From: an uncultured Mailhella sp.
Lineage (GTDB): Bacteria; Desulfobacterota; Desulfovibrionia; Desulfovibrionales; Desulfovibrionaceae
Assembly (NCBI RefSeq): GCF_944324995.1
Contig: NZ_CALUYL010000004.1
Location: forward strand, 1 to 64,000
Reading direction: 5' to 3'
Length of the DNA stretch: 64,000 nt
The notes below the pieces were generated by a model, which saw only the letters and a program-made list of their open reading frames with translations, made no database searches and was not told the origin of the DNA. A program made the translations under genes and the position numbers. Positions 37,494 through 47,247 of this stretch are shown here, one piece after another (positions within the stretch are counted from its first letter, which is position 1; each line of letters opens with the position of its first letter).

Positions 37494-37885
37494 CCATGCG
37501 CGCCGGAAAAGACCCTGCCGACGACGCCTGTCTGAGGAAGAGGCCCCGCGCCGAGGCCGTGCTGCGCGGTAATCTGCGGCGGCGTTCGGCGGCGCGGGCA
37601 CAGGAGGGGAAGTCAGATTCCGGGGTGTGCGGGGGAGTGCGCCGTCTCCGATGGGAAAAGGTTGTCTTGCACGGCTTTGGGGAGGGAGAGGGCCGTTTTC
37701 GAGTGGAAAGAACGGGCGTGCGGCGCAGGGCCCGGGGCAGAAGAGCCCGGGAGGGAACATCCGACGGCGTTGGGGGAAAAGAAAAACGCCGGGGAAGCAC
37801 GGCGGCGTTCGGGGAGTGCGTGCCTCCAGAGTGCATGACGGCTCGGAAAATAAGAGCCTTCGGGGAGGGCGGCGGCGTTCGCGGC
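37494..37885. other. Gene-less interval between divergent promoters
   Basis: This 390-nt GC-rich stretch holds no supported gene or repeat. Long frames crossing it on both strands are Arg/Gly/Pro-rich shadows. Confidence 0.5.
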
Positions 37886-37914
37886 TTGCCAGAGGCGAGA
37901 GTTTTTCGTAATAC
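37886..37914 (+). promoter_or_regulatory. Sigma-70 promoter of the TSCPD gene
   Basis: TTGCCA (37886-37891) and TAATAC (37909-37914) are 17 nt apart, 28 nt upstream of the start codon. AAGGAGG at about 37929-37935 is the ribosome binding site. Confidence 0.65.
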
Positions 37915-37942
37915 ACTGTTTTCCAATTAAGGAGGAAAACTC

Positions 37943-38269
37943 ATGCAGTTTGTTTTCACGCCGGAGCGCGTCTGCTCCAAGATGTTCATGATAGACGTGG
38001 ATGAAAAAAGCCGGACCATCAACAACTTCGAGTTCAAGGGCGGCTGCCCCGGCAATCTGAACGGCATAGGCCGTCTGATTCGCGGCATGTCCATCGACGA
38101 CGTGATCGACCGCTTCGCCGACATGCCCATCTGCCCCACCTCGAAGGTGACGTCCTGCCCCGAACAGCTCCGCAAGGCGCTTATTGAGCTGCGCGACAAG
38201 CTGAACGCCGGAGAAACCCCGGAACGTCCCCGTTTCGGTCTGGACGCCTTTGCCTCCGTGGCGAAGTAG
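37943..38269 (+). CDS. TSCPD-domain protein (TIGR03905 type)
   Basis: This small protein has 108 residues. The family name motif appears near the end of the domain as SCPEQLRKAL (TSCPD variant, residues 70-79). FEFKGGCPGNLNGIGRLIRGM and the paired cysteines in PICPTSKVTSCP are also conserved. The same domain caps the C terminus of some B12-dependent ribonucleotide reductases, but its role as a stand-alone protein is not known. The family often sits near ribonucleotide reductase genes; none is seen here. A strong ribosome binding site and its own promoter and terminator make it a single-gene unit. Confidence 0.88.
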   Translation: MQFVFTPERVCSKMFMIDVDEKSRTINNFEFKGGCPGNLNGIGRLIRGMSIDDVIDRFADMPICPTSKVTSCPEQLRKALIELRDKLNAGETPERPRFGLDAFASVAK

Positions 38270-38320
38270 CGCGGCACGTCGGCGGTCTGAACGCCGCCCG
38301 TCACTCCATCATTAAAAAGA

Positions 38321-38347
38321 AGGCTCCCGATTCGTCGGGAGCTTTCT
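38321..38347. terminator. Bidirectional terminator between the TSCPD and patatin genes
   Basis: GCTCCCGA (38323-38330) pairs with TCGGGAGC (38335-38342) around TTCG, followed by TTTCT on the plus strand and CTTCTTTTT on the minus strand. Confidence 0.8.
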
Positions 38348-38359
38348 GCGTTTTTGTCT

Positions 38360-39385
38360 TCACCGGTCTTGCGCGGGCGCTTCGGCAGATGCGGCGTCTG
38401 CTGCGGGCTGAGCTTCGGAAGGCGCGGCGCTTTCTGCAATCCGTTCTTTGTCTGCGTCGTCCGTTTCGCCGTTCTTTCGGGCCAGATAGGCCCTGAGGTC
38501 GGGCATGAGCGCCTGCGCGTCGCGATAGCCCAGCCAGTACCATTCGCCGAGCTTTTCCAGATCCTTTTCCATGCGGCCTATGTGCATGGAGCGCGACGGG
38601 CTTATCACGAACACGCGGTCTTCCTGCCGGAGTTTTTCTATCTCGTCGCACAGTTCGTTGTAGTCGGCGTTGCTCCGGGCCAGAGCGTCGGAGAGGGCCT
38701 GCCACTTCGGCCCGTAGAACAGCCGGGCGAGGTTGCGCCCGGCCTCGGGATCGCGGCGATAGTCGTCGGGATTGGTCTTCACGATGACCACGGCGCGAAA
38801 GTCGTTCTCCAGCGCCCAGCGGAAGGGAATCTTGCACGAGCAGCCGCCGTCGAGATAGGGCGTGCCGTTCATGCGCACCATCTGCGAGATGTACGGCATG
38901 GTGGAGGAGGCGCGCGTCGCCAGCATGATGTCGGAGCAGCGGCCCTTTTCAAAATATTCCGGCTTGCCGGTGAGGCAGTTGGTGGCCACGGCCACGAAGC
39001 GGCGTTCCGGCCGGAAGAATCGCGCCGTGTCCAGCGGGTCCAGCGTGCGGGAAAGCTCGCCGAACATGAAGTCGAAGCCGAAGGGCGTGCGGTTGCGCAG
39101 AAAGGCGCCGAGTCCGAAATAGCGGGAATCGTGCCGGTAGCGCAGCGGACTGCGCGCGGAACGCCCGATCTGACCGGAAACGTAGCTGATGCCGTTGAGC
39201 GCTCCGGCGGAAACGCCGATGGTGCAGGCAAAGTTGACGTCGGCTTCCATGAGGGCGTCCATCACGCCCACGCTGTAGGTTCCGCGCAGTGCGCCGCCCT
39301 CAAGCACGAGACAGCCCGGCGTGACGCGGTCGGACGCCAGTCCCCGGGGCAGCCGGTCGAGCCCGGAATAGATGTTCTGACGCAT
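38360..39385 (-). CDS. Patatin-like phospholipase (YjjU-like)
   Basis: This serine lipid hydrolase has about 341 residues. The oxyanion-hole motif is LVLEGGALRGTYSVGV, the nucleophile elbow is IGVSAGALNG (GxSxG), and the catalytic Asp is in TPYLDGGCSC. YVSGQIGRS and the FVAVATNCLTGKPEYF stretch match bacterial YjjU-type proteins. GGGAGC lies 8 nt before the ATG at 39385; longer frames cross AT-rich leader DNA. The last 30 residues are Ala/Glu/Pro-rich and probably disordered. Lipid substrate and cellular role are not known. Confidence 0.88.
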   Translation of the reverse strand: MRQNIYSGLDRLPRGLASDRVTPGCLVLEGGALRGTYSVGVMDALMEADVNFACTIGVSAGALNGISYVSGQIGRSARSPLRYRHDSRYFGLGAFLRNRTPFGFDFMFGELSRTLDPLDTARFFRPERRFVAVATNCLTGKPEYFEKGRCSDIMLATRASSTMPYISQMVRMNGTPYLDGGCSCKIPFRWALENDFRAVVIVKTNPDDYRRDPEAGRNLARLFYGPKWQALSDALARSNADYNELCDEIEKLRQEDRVFVISPSRSMHIGRMEKDLEKLGEWYWLGYRDAQALMPDLRAYLARKNGETDDADKERIAESAAPSEAQPAADAASAEAPAQDR

Positions 39386-40200
39386 GAAAAGCTCCCTGGC
39401 GGAAACGCCGCCCTGTTTTCTGCCGACATGAAGCGTCCGGCGACTGCGGAGCAGAAAAAGAAAAGAAATATTCGGAAAACGTGGTTGCTTTTGAGTGTGC
39501 TCCAATATTCGATGCTTGTCGAGCGTCGTGGAAAAAAAGACATGTTTCAGGAATTGAGGCGTGTTTTTGGGAAAAGCGGCGGCGCGCTGCGGAGCATTGC
39601 GGGGCGATGGAGGAATATTGAGGAAACATGGGTGGCTCGTGCGTTTTCTTGGGGACTGCGGGCGGACGGCGAACGCGGCGGGCGGTCGCTGCCTGTGGGC
39701 TCTGCGGGAGGCTGGCCCCTCCGTGTCCAGGGCTTTGCGGCGTGCGGCGCGGAAGGCAGCGTTGCCCGAACCCGAATTTCTTTCCGAGGAAGGGCCGTGC
39801 AACTGTTGTGCAGGGCCAGGCTTATTTTTAATGGAGGATCGTGGTGTGCAGGGCGTTTCAGTAAAACGCCGGCAGTTCCTTTTTGTGAGCGGGCACTGGC
39901 CTCTGCGCGGCATGTTCGACGCGCGGCCCGGACGCGGCGGGAACTCGCAGGCCGCGAGCCGGACGGTCTCGTTTGCCGAAACATAACCGCGCTGCGCCGT
40001 GTTGTTTCTTTTCCGTGCGGCGTCGGCAACGGTACGGTTATGTTACGTCGGAGAAATGTATGATCCTAATATGTATCAGAGGGAGAGAGGGAACGCTGTC
40101 GGGGAGTCCGATGGGGCGCTTTTTGTGTTGTTACGGTCGCTTTCCGAAAATGTGAAAAAAATAGTTTGCTTTTTCGACGGGTTATTTTGGCGTTCCTCAC
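39386..40200. other. Gene-less interval upstream of the ilv leader
   Basis: No supported gene. The frames present (for example 39999-40418 on the plus strand) lack ribosome binding sites and overlap the ilvB start out of frame. Base composition falls toward AT near 40040-40250, marking the ilv promoter region. Confidence 0.5.
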
Positions 40201-40233
40201 TTGACAAGACAAGAAGAAGCAGTCCAGTATTAT
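40201..40233 (+). promoter_or_regulatory. Possible promoter of the ilv genes
   Basis: TTGACA (40201-40206) is a perfect -35. The best -10, TATTAT (40228-40233), is 21 nt away, longer than usual, so activation or a different -10 (CAGTAT, 18-nt spacing) is possible. Confidence 0.4.
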
Positions 40234-40252
40234 TCTACGATTTATGCCTGTA

Positions 40253-40353
40253 CCCCCAGAGAGACGAACCGCAAGGGTCCGCAGCGGGGCGCAGGATGAA
40301 AAACACCGCCCAAAGGCGGATCGTGCGACTGGGGGAGGTCCGCTTCGTGCGGA
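40253..40353 (+). ncRNA. Structured leader RNA upstream of ilvB
   Basis: CCCCCAG (40253-40259) pairs with CTGGGGG (40329-40335), closing a 69-nt interior. Inside is CCGCC-caaa-GGCGG (40306-40319) and other GC-rich pairings. A further stem, TCCGC (40339-40343) with GCGGA (40349-40353), follows before the ilvB start. No leader peptide rich in Ile, Val or Leu and no T-box sequence was found. It does not match a riboswitch class I know. Confidence 0.5.
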
Positions 40354-40386
40354 TCAGCATGGTTTCAGCCCATAAGGATGAAGAAT

Positions 40387-42048
40387 ATGAAACTGACCGG
40401 TTCGGAAATTTTTTGTGAAGTGCTGGTGGAGCAGGGCGTGGATACGCTGTTCGGCTACCCCGGCGGCGCTGTGTTGAATCTGTACGACGCACTGTATAAA
40501 TACCAGGATCGTATCCACCATATTATTACTGCCCATGAACAGGGCGCCGCGCATGCGGCCGATGGCTACGCCCGTGCTACCGGCCGCACCGGCGTTGTCC
40601 TGGTAACGAGCGGCCCCGGCGCGACCAACCTTGTTACCGGCATTGCCACCGCCTACATGGACAGCGTGCCCATGGTTGCCATCACGGGCAACGTGCCCAC
40701 GCCCCTCATCGGACAGGACAGCTTCCAGGAAGTGTACATTGCGGGCATCACCATGCCCATCACCAAGCACAATTTCGTGGTGGACAGGGTGGAGGATCTG
40801 GCCGACATCCTGCGCGAGGCCTTCCGCATCGCCCAGACCGGCCGCAAGGGCCCGGTGCTCGTGGACATTCCCAAGGACATGACCTCGGCCGTGGCCGAAT
40901 TCGTGCCCGCGGCTCCCGTGCGCGATACCTACACCACGAAGATCAACATGGAAGCCATCGACAAGGCGGCGGAAATCATCAACAACGCCCAGCGTCCGGC
41001 CATCTACTACGGCGGCGGCGTCATCTCCTCGGGCGCGAGCGCGGAACTTGCCGCCCTCATGAAGAAGACCTGCATGCCCGGCGCCTACACCCTCATGGGC
41101 GCGGGCGTCATCGACAGCGACGATCCGCTCAATCTCGGCATGGTGGGCATGCACGGCTGCCGCACCAGCAACTTCGCCCTTGACTACGCCGACGTCATGG
41201 TGGCCGTGGGCACTCGCTTCAGCGACCGCGTGGCCCTCGCCCCCGACGCGTTCGGCCGCCGCGCCAAGCTCATTCAGATCGACATCGATCCCAGCGAAGT
41301 GAACAAGAACGTCAACGTGGACGTCAGCCTCGTCGGCGACGTGAAGGACGTCATCTGCGCGCTGCTGCCCAAGGTGCATCAGACCTGCCGCGACGAATGG
41401 CTCACCCAGATCGCCGAATGGCGTCAGGAAGACTATCATCCCGAAGACAGCGACACCGTGCTCAAGCCGCATCAGGTCATCCGCAAGGTCAACGAAATGG
41501 CCGGACTCGACGCCATCTACGTCACCGACGTGGGTCAGCATCAGATGTGGGCCGCTCAGTATCTGCATCACGTCAAGCCCCGCCACTTCCTCACGAGCGG
41601 CGGCCTCGGCACCATGGGCTTCGGCTACGGCGCGGCCATCGGCGCCAAGATCGCCTGCCCCGAAAAGCGCGTGATCCTCTTTACCGGCGACGGCTCCTTC
41701 CACATGAACATGAACGAGGCCTGCACCGCGGTGAGCTTCCATCTGCCCGTCATCACCGTGATTCTCGACAACCACGTTCTCGGCATGGTGCGTCAGTGGC
41801 AGACGAGCTTCTACGGCAAGCGCTACTCCTGCACCGACCTCAACCGCCGCACCGATTACGTGAAGGTTATTGAAGGCTTCGGCGGCAAGGGCTTCCACTG
41901 CGAAACCATGGCCGATCTGGAAAAGGCCATGGCGGAAGCGCTCACGAGCGACGGCCCCGTGTGGATCCACTGCTGCATCGACAAGGATGAGAAGGTGCTT
42001 CCCATGATTCCCGGCGGCTGCACCTGCGACTCCATCATCATGGAATAG
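40387..42048 (+). CDS. ilvB: Acetolactate synthase, large (catalytic) subunit
   Basis: This TPP enzyme joins pyruvate with pyruvate or 2-ketobutyrate at the first common step of valine, leucine and isoleucine synthesis. It is about 553 residues. The N-terminal domain has GYPGGAVLNLYDAL and the TPP-activating Glu in TAHEQGAAH. The FAD/beta domain is in the middle. The TPP-Mg motif is GDGSFHMNMNEACTA ... LDNHVLGMV. ATG 40387 was taken rather than 40378 because AAGGA is properly spaced only for 40387. ilvN follows after 14 nt. Confidence 0.95.
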   Translation: MKLTGSEIFCEVLVEQGVDTLFGYPGGAVLNLYDALYKYQDRIHHIITAHEQGAAHAADGYARATGRTGVVLVTSGPGATNLVTGIATAYMDSVPMVAITGNVPTPLIGQDSFQEVYIAGITMPITKHNFVVDRVEDLADILREAFRIAQTGRKGPVLVDIPKDMTSAVAEFVPAAPVRDTYTTKINMEAIDKAAEIINNAQRPAIYYGGGVISSGASAELAALMKKTCMPGAYTLMGAGVIDSDDPLNLGMVGMHGCRTSNFALDYADVMVAVGTRFSDRVALAPDAFGRRAKLIQIDIDPSEVNKNVNVDVSLVGDVKDVICALLPKVHQTCRDEWLTQIAEWRQEDYHPEDSDTVLKPHQVIRKVNEMAGLDAIYVTDVGQHQMWAAQYLHHVKPRHFLTSGGLGTMGFGYGAAIGAKIACPEKRVILFTGDGSFHMNMNEACTAVSFHLPVITVILDNHVLGMVRQWQTSFYGKRYSCTDLNRRTDYVKVIEGFGGKGFHCETMADLEKAMAEALTSDGPVWIHCCIDKDEKVLPMIPGGCTCDSIIME

Positions 42049-42062
42049 AGAAGGGGGACAAT

Positions 42063-42572
42063 ATGACGAAACATGTGATTTCCATCGTGGTGGATAACAA
42101 CGCCAACGTCATGGCACGCGTGTCCTCCCTTTTTGCCCGCCGCCGCTTCAACATGACCAGCGTTACGGCCGCGCAGACCAGCGATCCCGCCATTTCCATC
42201 ATCACCATCGTGACGGAAGGCGACACCCACGTTCTCGATCAGATCGTGAAGCAGACCCTCAAGATGGAGGAAGTGAAGTCCATCACCCTGCTTCCGCCCA
42301 ACGAAAGCCTGCTGAGCGAGACCATCATGCTGCGCATCGCCTTCGACGCCGCCACAATTTCGCCCATCAAGGATATCGTTGAGGTTTATCGGGCGCGCAT
42401 TATTGACCTTACCTCTAGTAGCATGGTAATACAACTCACCGGAAAGCCTTCCAAGATAGAAGGCTTCCTTGAGGTGATGTCGCCCTATCAGATCCTCGAA
42501 ATGTGCCGTTCCGGCATCATCGGCATGCCCAGAGGATCGCAGAGTGATTGGTGGAAAAGCAGCAAGGATTGA
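42063..42572 (+). CDS. ilvN: Acetolactate synthase, small (regulatory) subunit
   Basis: This ACT-domain subunit raises catalytic activity and confers valine feedback inhibition. It is 169 residues. The ACT domain begins with HVISIVVDNNANVMARVSSLFARRRFN (residues 4-30) and carries the SVTAAQTSDPAISIITIVTEGD region. The C-terminal half has IVEVYRARIIDLTSSSMVIQLTG and the EVMSPYQILEMCRSG helix, as in IlvH/IlvN long forms. A GGGGG ribosome binding site precedes the ATG. Confidence 0.94.
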   Translation: MTKHVISIVVDNNANVMARVSSLFARRRFNMTSVTAAQTSDPAISIITIVTEGDTHVLDQIVKQTLKMEEVKSITLLPPNESLLSETIMLRIAFDAATISPIKDIVEVYRARIIDLTSSSMVIQLTGKPSKIEGFLEVMSPYQILEMCRSGIIGMPRGSQSDWWKSSKD

Positions 42573-42621
42573 CCTTTTGCTGCTGAGAATGAATTATAGT
42601 CATTGAAATGGAGAAGTTATC

Positions 42622-43617
<996 letters not shown>

Positions 43618-43632
43618 CACTGGTTTGAAAAC

Positions 43633-43678
43633 ATCGCCGGGCAGACCCCTCTGTCCGGCGATTTTCTGTCTTTTTTTC
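43633..43678 (+). terminator. Terminator between ilvC and ilvD
   Basis: ATCGCCGG (43633-43640) and CAGA pair with TCTG and CCGGCGAT (43655-43662), followed by TT, then CTGTC and seven T. Some read-through into ilvD is likely because no separate ilvD promoter is evident in the remaining 25 nt. Confidence 0.82.
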
Positions 43679-43701
43679 AGGGGAACAGGAGAGAGCATCT
43701 C

Positions 43702-45366
43702 ATGAAGCTTCGCAGTGCGAATGTCACGCAGGGCGTGGAACGCGCGCCCAACCGCAGTCTTTTCTATGCCATGGGCTACACCAAGGAAGAACTTGATCGT
43801 CCGCTCGTGGGCGTCGTCAGCGCCTACAGCGAGATCGTTCCCGGACACGCCCATCTGGACAAGATCGCCGAGGCCGTCAAGGCCGGCGTGCGCATGGCAG
43901 GCGGCACTCCCATTCTCATTCCGGCCATCGGCGTGTGCGACGGCATTGCCATGGGACACATCGGCATGAAGTATTCGCTGGCGAGCCGTGAACTCATTGC
44001 CGACAGCGTGGAGACCATGGCCATGGCGCATCAGCTGGACGCCCTGGTGCTGGTGCCCAACTGCGACAAGATCGTGCCCGGCATGCTCATGGGCGCGCTG
44101 CGTCTGAACATTCCTTCCGTGGTGTGCAGCGGCGGCCCCATGATGGCCGGCGTGTACAACGGCGAGGAAGTAAGTCTCTCCAAAATGTTTGAAGCCGTGG
44201 GCGCCCGCAAGATCGGCCTTATCGACGACGCCATGCTTGAAGAGTGCGAAACCGGCGTGTGCCCCGGCTGCGGCAGCTGCGCGGGCATGTACACCGCCAA
44301 CTCCATGAACTGCCTGTGCGAAGCCGTGGGCATTGCGCTGCCCGGCAACGGCACCATTCCTGCGGTTCACGCCCGCCGCATGCAGCTTGCCAAGCATGCC
44401 GGCATGGCCGTGATGGAACTTTTGAAGCGCGACATCAAGCCCCGCGACATCGTGAACGAAAAGTCTCTGCGCAACGCCCTGGCCTGCGACATGGCGCTCG
44501 GCTGCAGCACCAACACCGTGCTGCACCTGCTGGCCATTGCCCACGAGGCCGGCGTGGCCTTTGATCTTTCCCTGTTCAACGAAGTGAGCGCGCAGGTGCC
44601 GAACCTCTGCCACCTTGCGCCCGCCGGCCCCACCCACATGCAGGATCTGTACGCCGCGGGCGGCATTGCCGCCGTGCAGGCCGAACTTGCCAAGGGCGGC
44701 TTCCTCGACACCAGCCTCATCACCGCCACGGGCAAGACCGTTGCGGAGAACATCAAGGGCGCGGTCATCAAGGATACCGGCGCGGTTCGTCCTCTTTCCA
44801 ATCCCTACAGCCCCACGGGCGGCCTTCAGATTCTCTGGGGCAACATCGCTCCCGACGGCTGCGTGGTGAAGCGCAGCGCCGTGGCTCCTGAAATGCTCAC
44901 GCACAGCGGCCCCGCCCGCGTGTTCGACAGCGAAGACGAAGCCATCGACGCCATCTACAACGGCAAGATTCACGAAGGCGACGTGGTGGTCATCCGCTAC
45001 GAAGGCCCCAAGGGCGGCCCGGGCATGCGCGAAATGCTCAATCCCACCAGCGCCCTTGCCGGCATGAAGCTGGACACCACCGTGGCCCTCATCACCGACG
45101 GACGCTTCAGCGGCGCAAGCCGCGGCGCTTCCATCGGCCACGTCTCTCCTGAAGCCGCGGACGGCGGTCCCATCGGCCTGATTCAGGAAGGCGACATCAT
45201 CAGCATCGACATTCCCAACGCCAGCATCAATGTGAACGTGAGCGAAGAAGAGCTCGCCCGCAGAAAGGCGGCGTTTGTGCCCCGCGAACCCAACATCAAG
45301 AGCGGCTGGCTTGCCCGTTACGCTCGTCTGGTAAGCAGCGCCAACACCGGCGCCGTGTTGAAATAG
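43702..45366 (+). CDS. ilvD: Dihydroxy-acid dehydratase
   Basis: This Fe-S dehydratase makes the 2-keto acid precursors of valine and isoleucine. It is 554 residues. Cluster-ligand cysteines are in [11 protein letters not shown] (CDG), [11 protein letters not shown] and [19 protein letters not shown]. The C-terminal part has [19 protein letters not shown], the substrate-binding signature. AGGAGAG lies before the ATG. It is the last gene of the ilv group and is followed by a gene-less stretch with a hairpin array. Confidence 0.96.
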   Translation: MKLRSANVTQGVERAPNRSLFYAMGYTKEELDRPLVGVVSAYSEIVPGHAHLDKIAEAVKAGVRMAGGTPILIPAIGVCDGIAMGHIGMKYSLASRELIADSVETMAMAHQLDALVLVPNCDKIVPGMLMGALRLNIPSVVCSGGPMMAGVYNGEEVSLSKMFEAVGARKIGLIDDAMLEECETGVCPGCGSCAGMYTANSMNCLCEAVGIALPGNGTIPAVHARRMQLAKHAGMAVMELLKRDIKPRDIVNEKSLRNALACDMALGCSTNTVLHLLAIAHEAGVAFDLSLFNEVSAQVPNLCHLAPAGPTHMQDLYAAGGIAAVQAELAKGGFLDTSLITATGKTVAENIKGAVIKDTGAVRPLSNPYSPTGGLQILWGNIAPDGCVVKRSAVAPEMLTHSGPARVFDSEDEAIDAIYNGKIHEGDVVVIRYEGPKGGPGMREMLNPTSALAGMKLDTTVALITDGRFSGASRGASIGHVSPEAADGGPIGLIQEGDIISIDIPNASINVNVSEEELARRKAAFVPREPNIKSGWLARYARLVSSANTGAVLK

Positions 45367-45380
45367 CAGTTACGGGAGGG

Positions 45381-45660
45381 ATGTCGGCAGAAGACATGCC
45401 CTGATCCGCTTCAATGATTCCGCTCCGGACGATCCGGGGCGGTCCCTCAGTCGGCGAAGCGATGCCGCAGACAGAATTCTGTTTTTCCAGGCGGGCGGTC
45501 CGCCGGGAATCCCTCAACGGAAATCTGTGAACGCGGCCCGGCGTGAACGTATGGTTTTGCGTGCGGACGGTCCGTGCGCATCCCTCATTCCATGCGATAT
45601 CATACGCCGGAGCATGATGCTGTTTTTTCGATTTCGCTTCCGCGCGAAGCGTATCCCTCA
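45381..45660. repeat. Array of four (possibly five) hairpin plus TCCCTCA units
   Basis: TCCCTCA occurs at 45443, 45510, 45581 and 45654, spaced 67, 71 and 73 nt. Each copy is preceded 5-6 nt earlier by a small stem-loop of different sequence: CCGGA/TCCGG (45425-45437), GGCG/CGCC (45494-45504), CGGAC/GTCCG (45564-45574), TTCGC/GCGAA (45633-45648). Three units have a T-run between the motif and the next hairpin. A degenerate first unit (ATGTC/GACAT then CCCTGA, 45381-45404) may exist. Stems keep pairing while changing sequence, which suggests selection on RNA structure. On the minus strand each unit presents TGAGGGA. Confidence 0.6.
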
Positions 45661-45872
45661 ATCGGAAGAGCGGCAGGGCGACATGACGACTGGCGGCATT
45701 CCTCCGGAAACGATATTTGACGCGGGCTTTGTGCGGCGAAAAACCGGACGTCACGGCGGCGTTTTCCGAATGTTTCCTGAAGTTCCGAATTTTTTTACGT
45801 AAGATGAAAGAAAACGCTTGACGGTGCAGGTGTAATCCGCTAAGTAATTTTTCGCAGCAAATGTTGCTTCGT

Positions 45873-45948
45873 TCCCCGATAGCTCAATAGGCAGAGCGGG
45901 TGACTGTTAATCACTAGGTTGGCGGTTCAAGTCCGTCTCGGGGAGCCA
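45873..45948 (+). tRNA. tRNA-Asn (anticodon GUU)
   Basis: A 76-nt cloverleaf is seen: acceptor stem TCCCCGA (45873-45879) with TCGGGGA (45938-45944), anticodon loop CTGTTAA containing GTT, T-loop GGTTCAAGTCC, discriminator G and an encoded CCA (45946-45948). Only the D-arm is slightly short, as is normal for Asn tRNAs. Confidence 0.97.
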
Positions 45949-45956
45949 AATTTCGG

Positions 45957-45990
45957 AAGGGCTTACGATGAATGTCGTAAGCCCTTTCTG
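45957..45990 (+). terminator. Terminator of the tRNA-Asn gene
   Basis: AAGGGCTTACGA (45957-45968) pairs perfectly with TCGTAAGCCCTT (45975-45986), followed by TCTG. The stem is strong but the T-run is short. Confidence 0.75.
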
Positions 45991-46112
45991 CGTTTAATTC
46001 CCGCGGGGCTTTCGGCAGGGCAGGCGTTGTGCTTCCGGGCGATTTTTGGCCGTGCCCGTTTCTGCGAGGCGGAGGTTCCGGTCGGGGGAGGCCGCGACGC
46101 CGTGCGGAGCGT

Positions 46113-46496
46113 TCAGTCATCCGCCGTGCGCACGAAGCGGAACATGTCGTCGCTTGAGGCGTAGCAGCGGTAGCCGTGTTCTTCGAGCTTGAGAGCATAG
46201 CGCATATACAGGGAACGGCGATTCTTCACCTCGTCGGTGCTGAACCAGAACTGCGGCGGATGCCGTGTATGAAGCCAGTCGAGAAAGACGCGTGCGGCCC
46301 AGCGATAGGCCATGCAGGCAATGACGGGATCGACGGCGTGTGGGAACGTTTCGGGTTCCTGTTCTCCCCACATGTTCAGCGGGGGCATTTTGTCGGCAAG
46401 AACGACCTGCCAGTCTGCGGTGACGATGAGCGCGTAGCAGGCCGTCGTGCCCTTGTAGTGGAAAAATTTTTCCTTTTCCAGATGATGCGGTTTCAT
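46113..46496 (-). CDS. Hypothetical protein
   Basis: The protein is 127 residues and begins MKPHHLEKEKFFHYKG; GGGAGAA precedes the ATG at 46496. The longer frame to 47048 adds a Pro/Arg-rich part that is probably not translated. The composition looks like a real folded protein (ACYALIVTADWQVVLADKM, CMAYRWAARVFLDWLHTRH), with many aromatics and a Cys-Tyr-Ala segment near the end. No family was recognised. It stands alone between the tRNA and the dpp operon. Confidence 0.6.
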   Translation of the reverse strand: MKPHHLEKEKFFHYKGTTACYALIVTADWQVVLADKMPPLNMWGEQEPETFPHAVDPVIACMAYRWAARVFLDWLHTRHPPQFWFSTDEVKNRRSLYMRYALKLEEHGYRCYASSDDMFRFVRTADD

Positions 46497-47092
46497 GGCT
46501 GTTCTCCCGATGAATGTCCGGCCTCCCGGGCGGCCCGAGGGAGAATATAGCATTGCGGAAGAAGGGAGAGAAGCGCGGCGGGTGCTTTGGTCCACGACAG
46601 TGTGGACGAAAAAGGACTTGCGGAAAAGGGCGAAGACGGGCCGCGTCGTCATGGGGATGCAGCAGCGTCCGGGAGTGTCCGGAGCCCTTCGCCGTGTCAT
46701 CGTGCGTGCCGGGAAGGGCGGATGAGACGGACGCGCGTTCGACTGGTCAGGCCTGCTGAATCGGCATCGCCGAAAGGCTCTGCCAAAGGAAAAGCGCCCG
46801 TCATGGAGGCGCGAGCGGCAGGGCGCTGCCCCACGCGGGTGGGGAAGATTGAAGTTTGAGGGCAGATTGCGGGACGCCGGAGCTTCCGGCGTGCATCGGG
46901 CGGGAGCGCCGGGGGCAGGCGCGAAAAAATAACGGACGAAAGCAGATGCGCGCCTGCCGCACTTCGTGACTCCGTCTTCGGCAGGAGGCGGTAAATATTC
47001 GCACAACACGTTGAAACAGCATGAAAAATAATGATCCGTGCGTCGCATGAGAGCCGCGGAAAAGGGGCGAGTTCCGGCGATATGTGGTCGCC
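46497..47092. other. Gene-less interval upstream of the dpp operon
   Basis: No supported gene. A GC-rich hairpin CCCCAC-gcgg-GTGGGG lies at 46829-46844 without a T-run. The right end becomes AT-richer toward the dpp promoter. Confidence 0.5.
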
Positions 47093-47121
47093 TTGACAGG
47101 AGAGGAGAGCCCCTCTATATT
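47093..47121 (+). promoter_or_regulatory. Sigma-70 promoter of the dpp-type operon
   Basis: TTGACA (47093-47098) and TATATT (47116-47121) are exactly 17 nt apart, close to consensus. The spacer contains GAGGAGAGCCCCTC, an imperfect dyad that could bind a regulator. The leader to the first gene is about 120 nt. Confidence 0.78.
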
Positions 47122-47247
47122 CGTAACACGATTTTTTAAAAAATAACACTTTGGAAGCGTGAGCCGGTTTTTATGACCGACGTTGTTGTGTATGGCCGGA
47201 TGCGTCGTCCGATCACCGCGTTTTTTCCCGCCGGGAGGGGAATATTC

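Noticed and set aside
40253..40353. T-box or peptide attenuator upstream of ilvB
   Set aside because: No AGGGUGGNACCGCG-like block, no specifier loop and no leader peptide rich in branched-chain codons.
45873..45948. tRNA-Asn as an integration site for a mobile island
   Set aside because: No integrase, no repeated tRNA 3' end nearby and no change in gene character after it.
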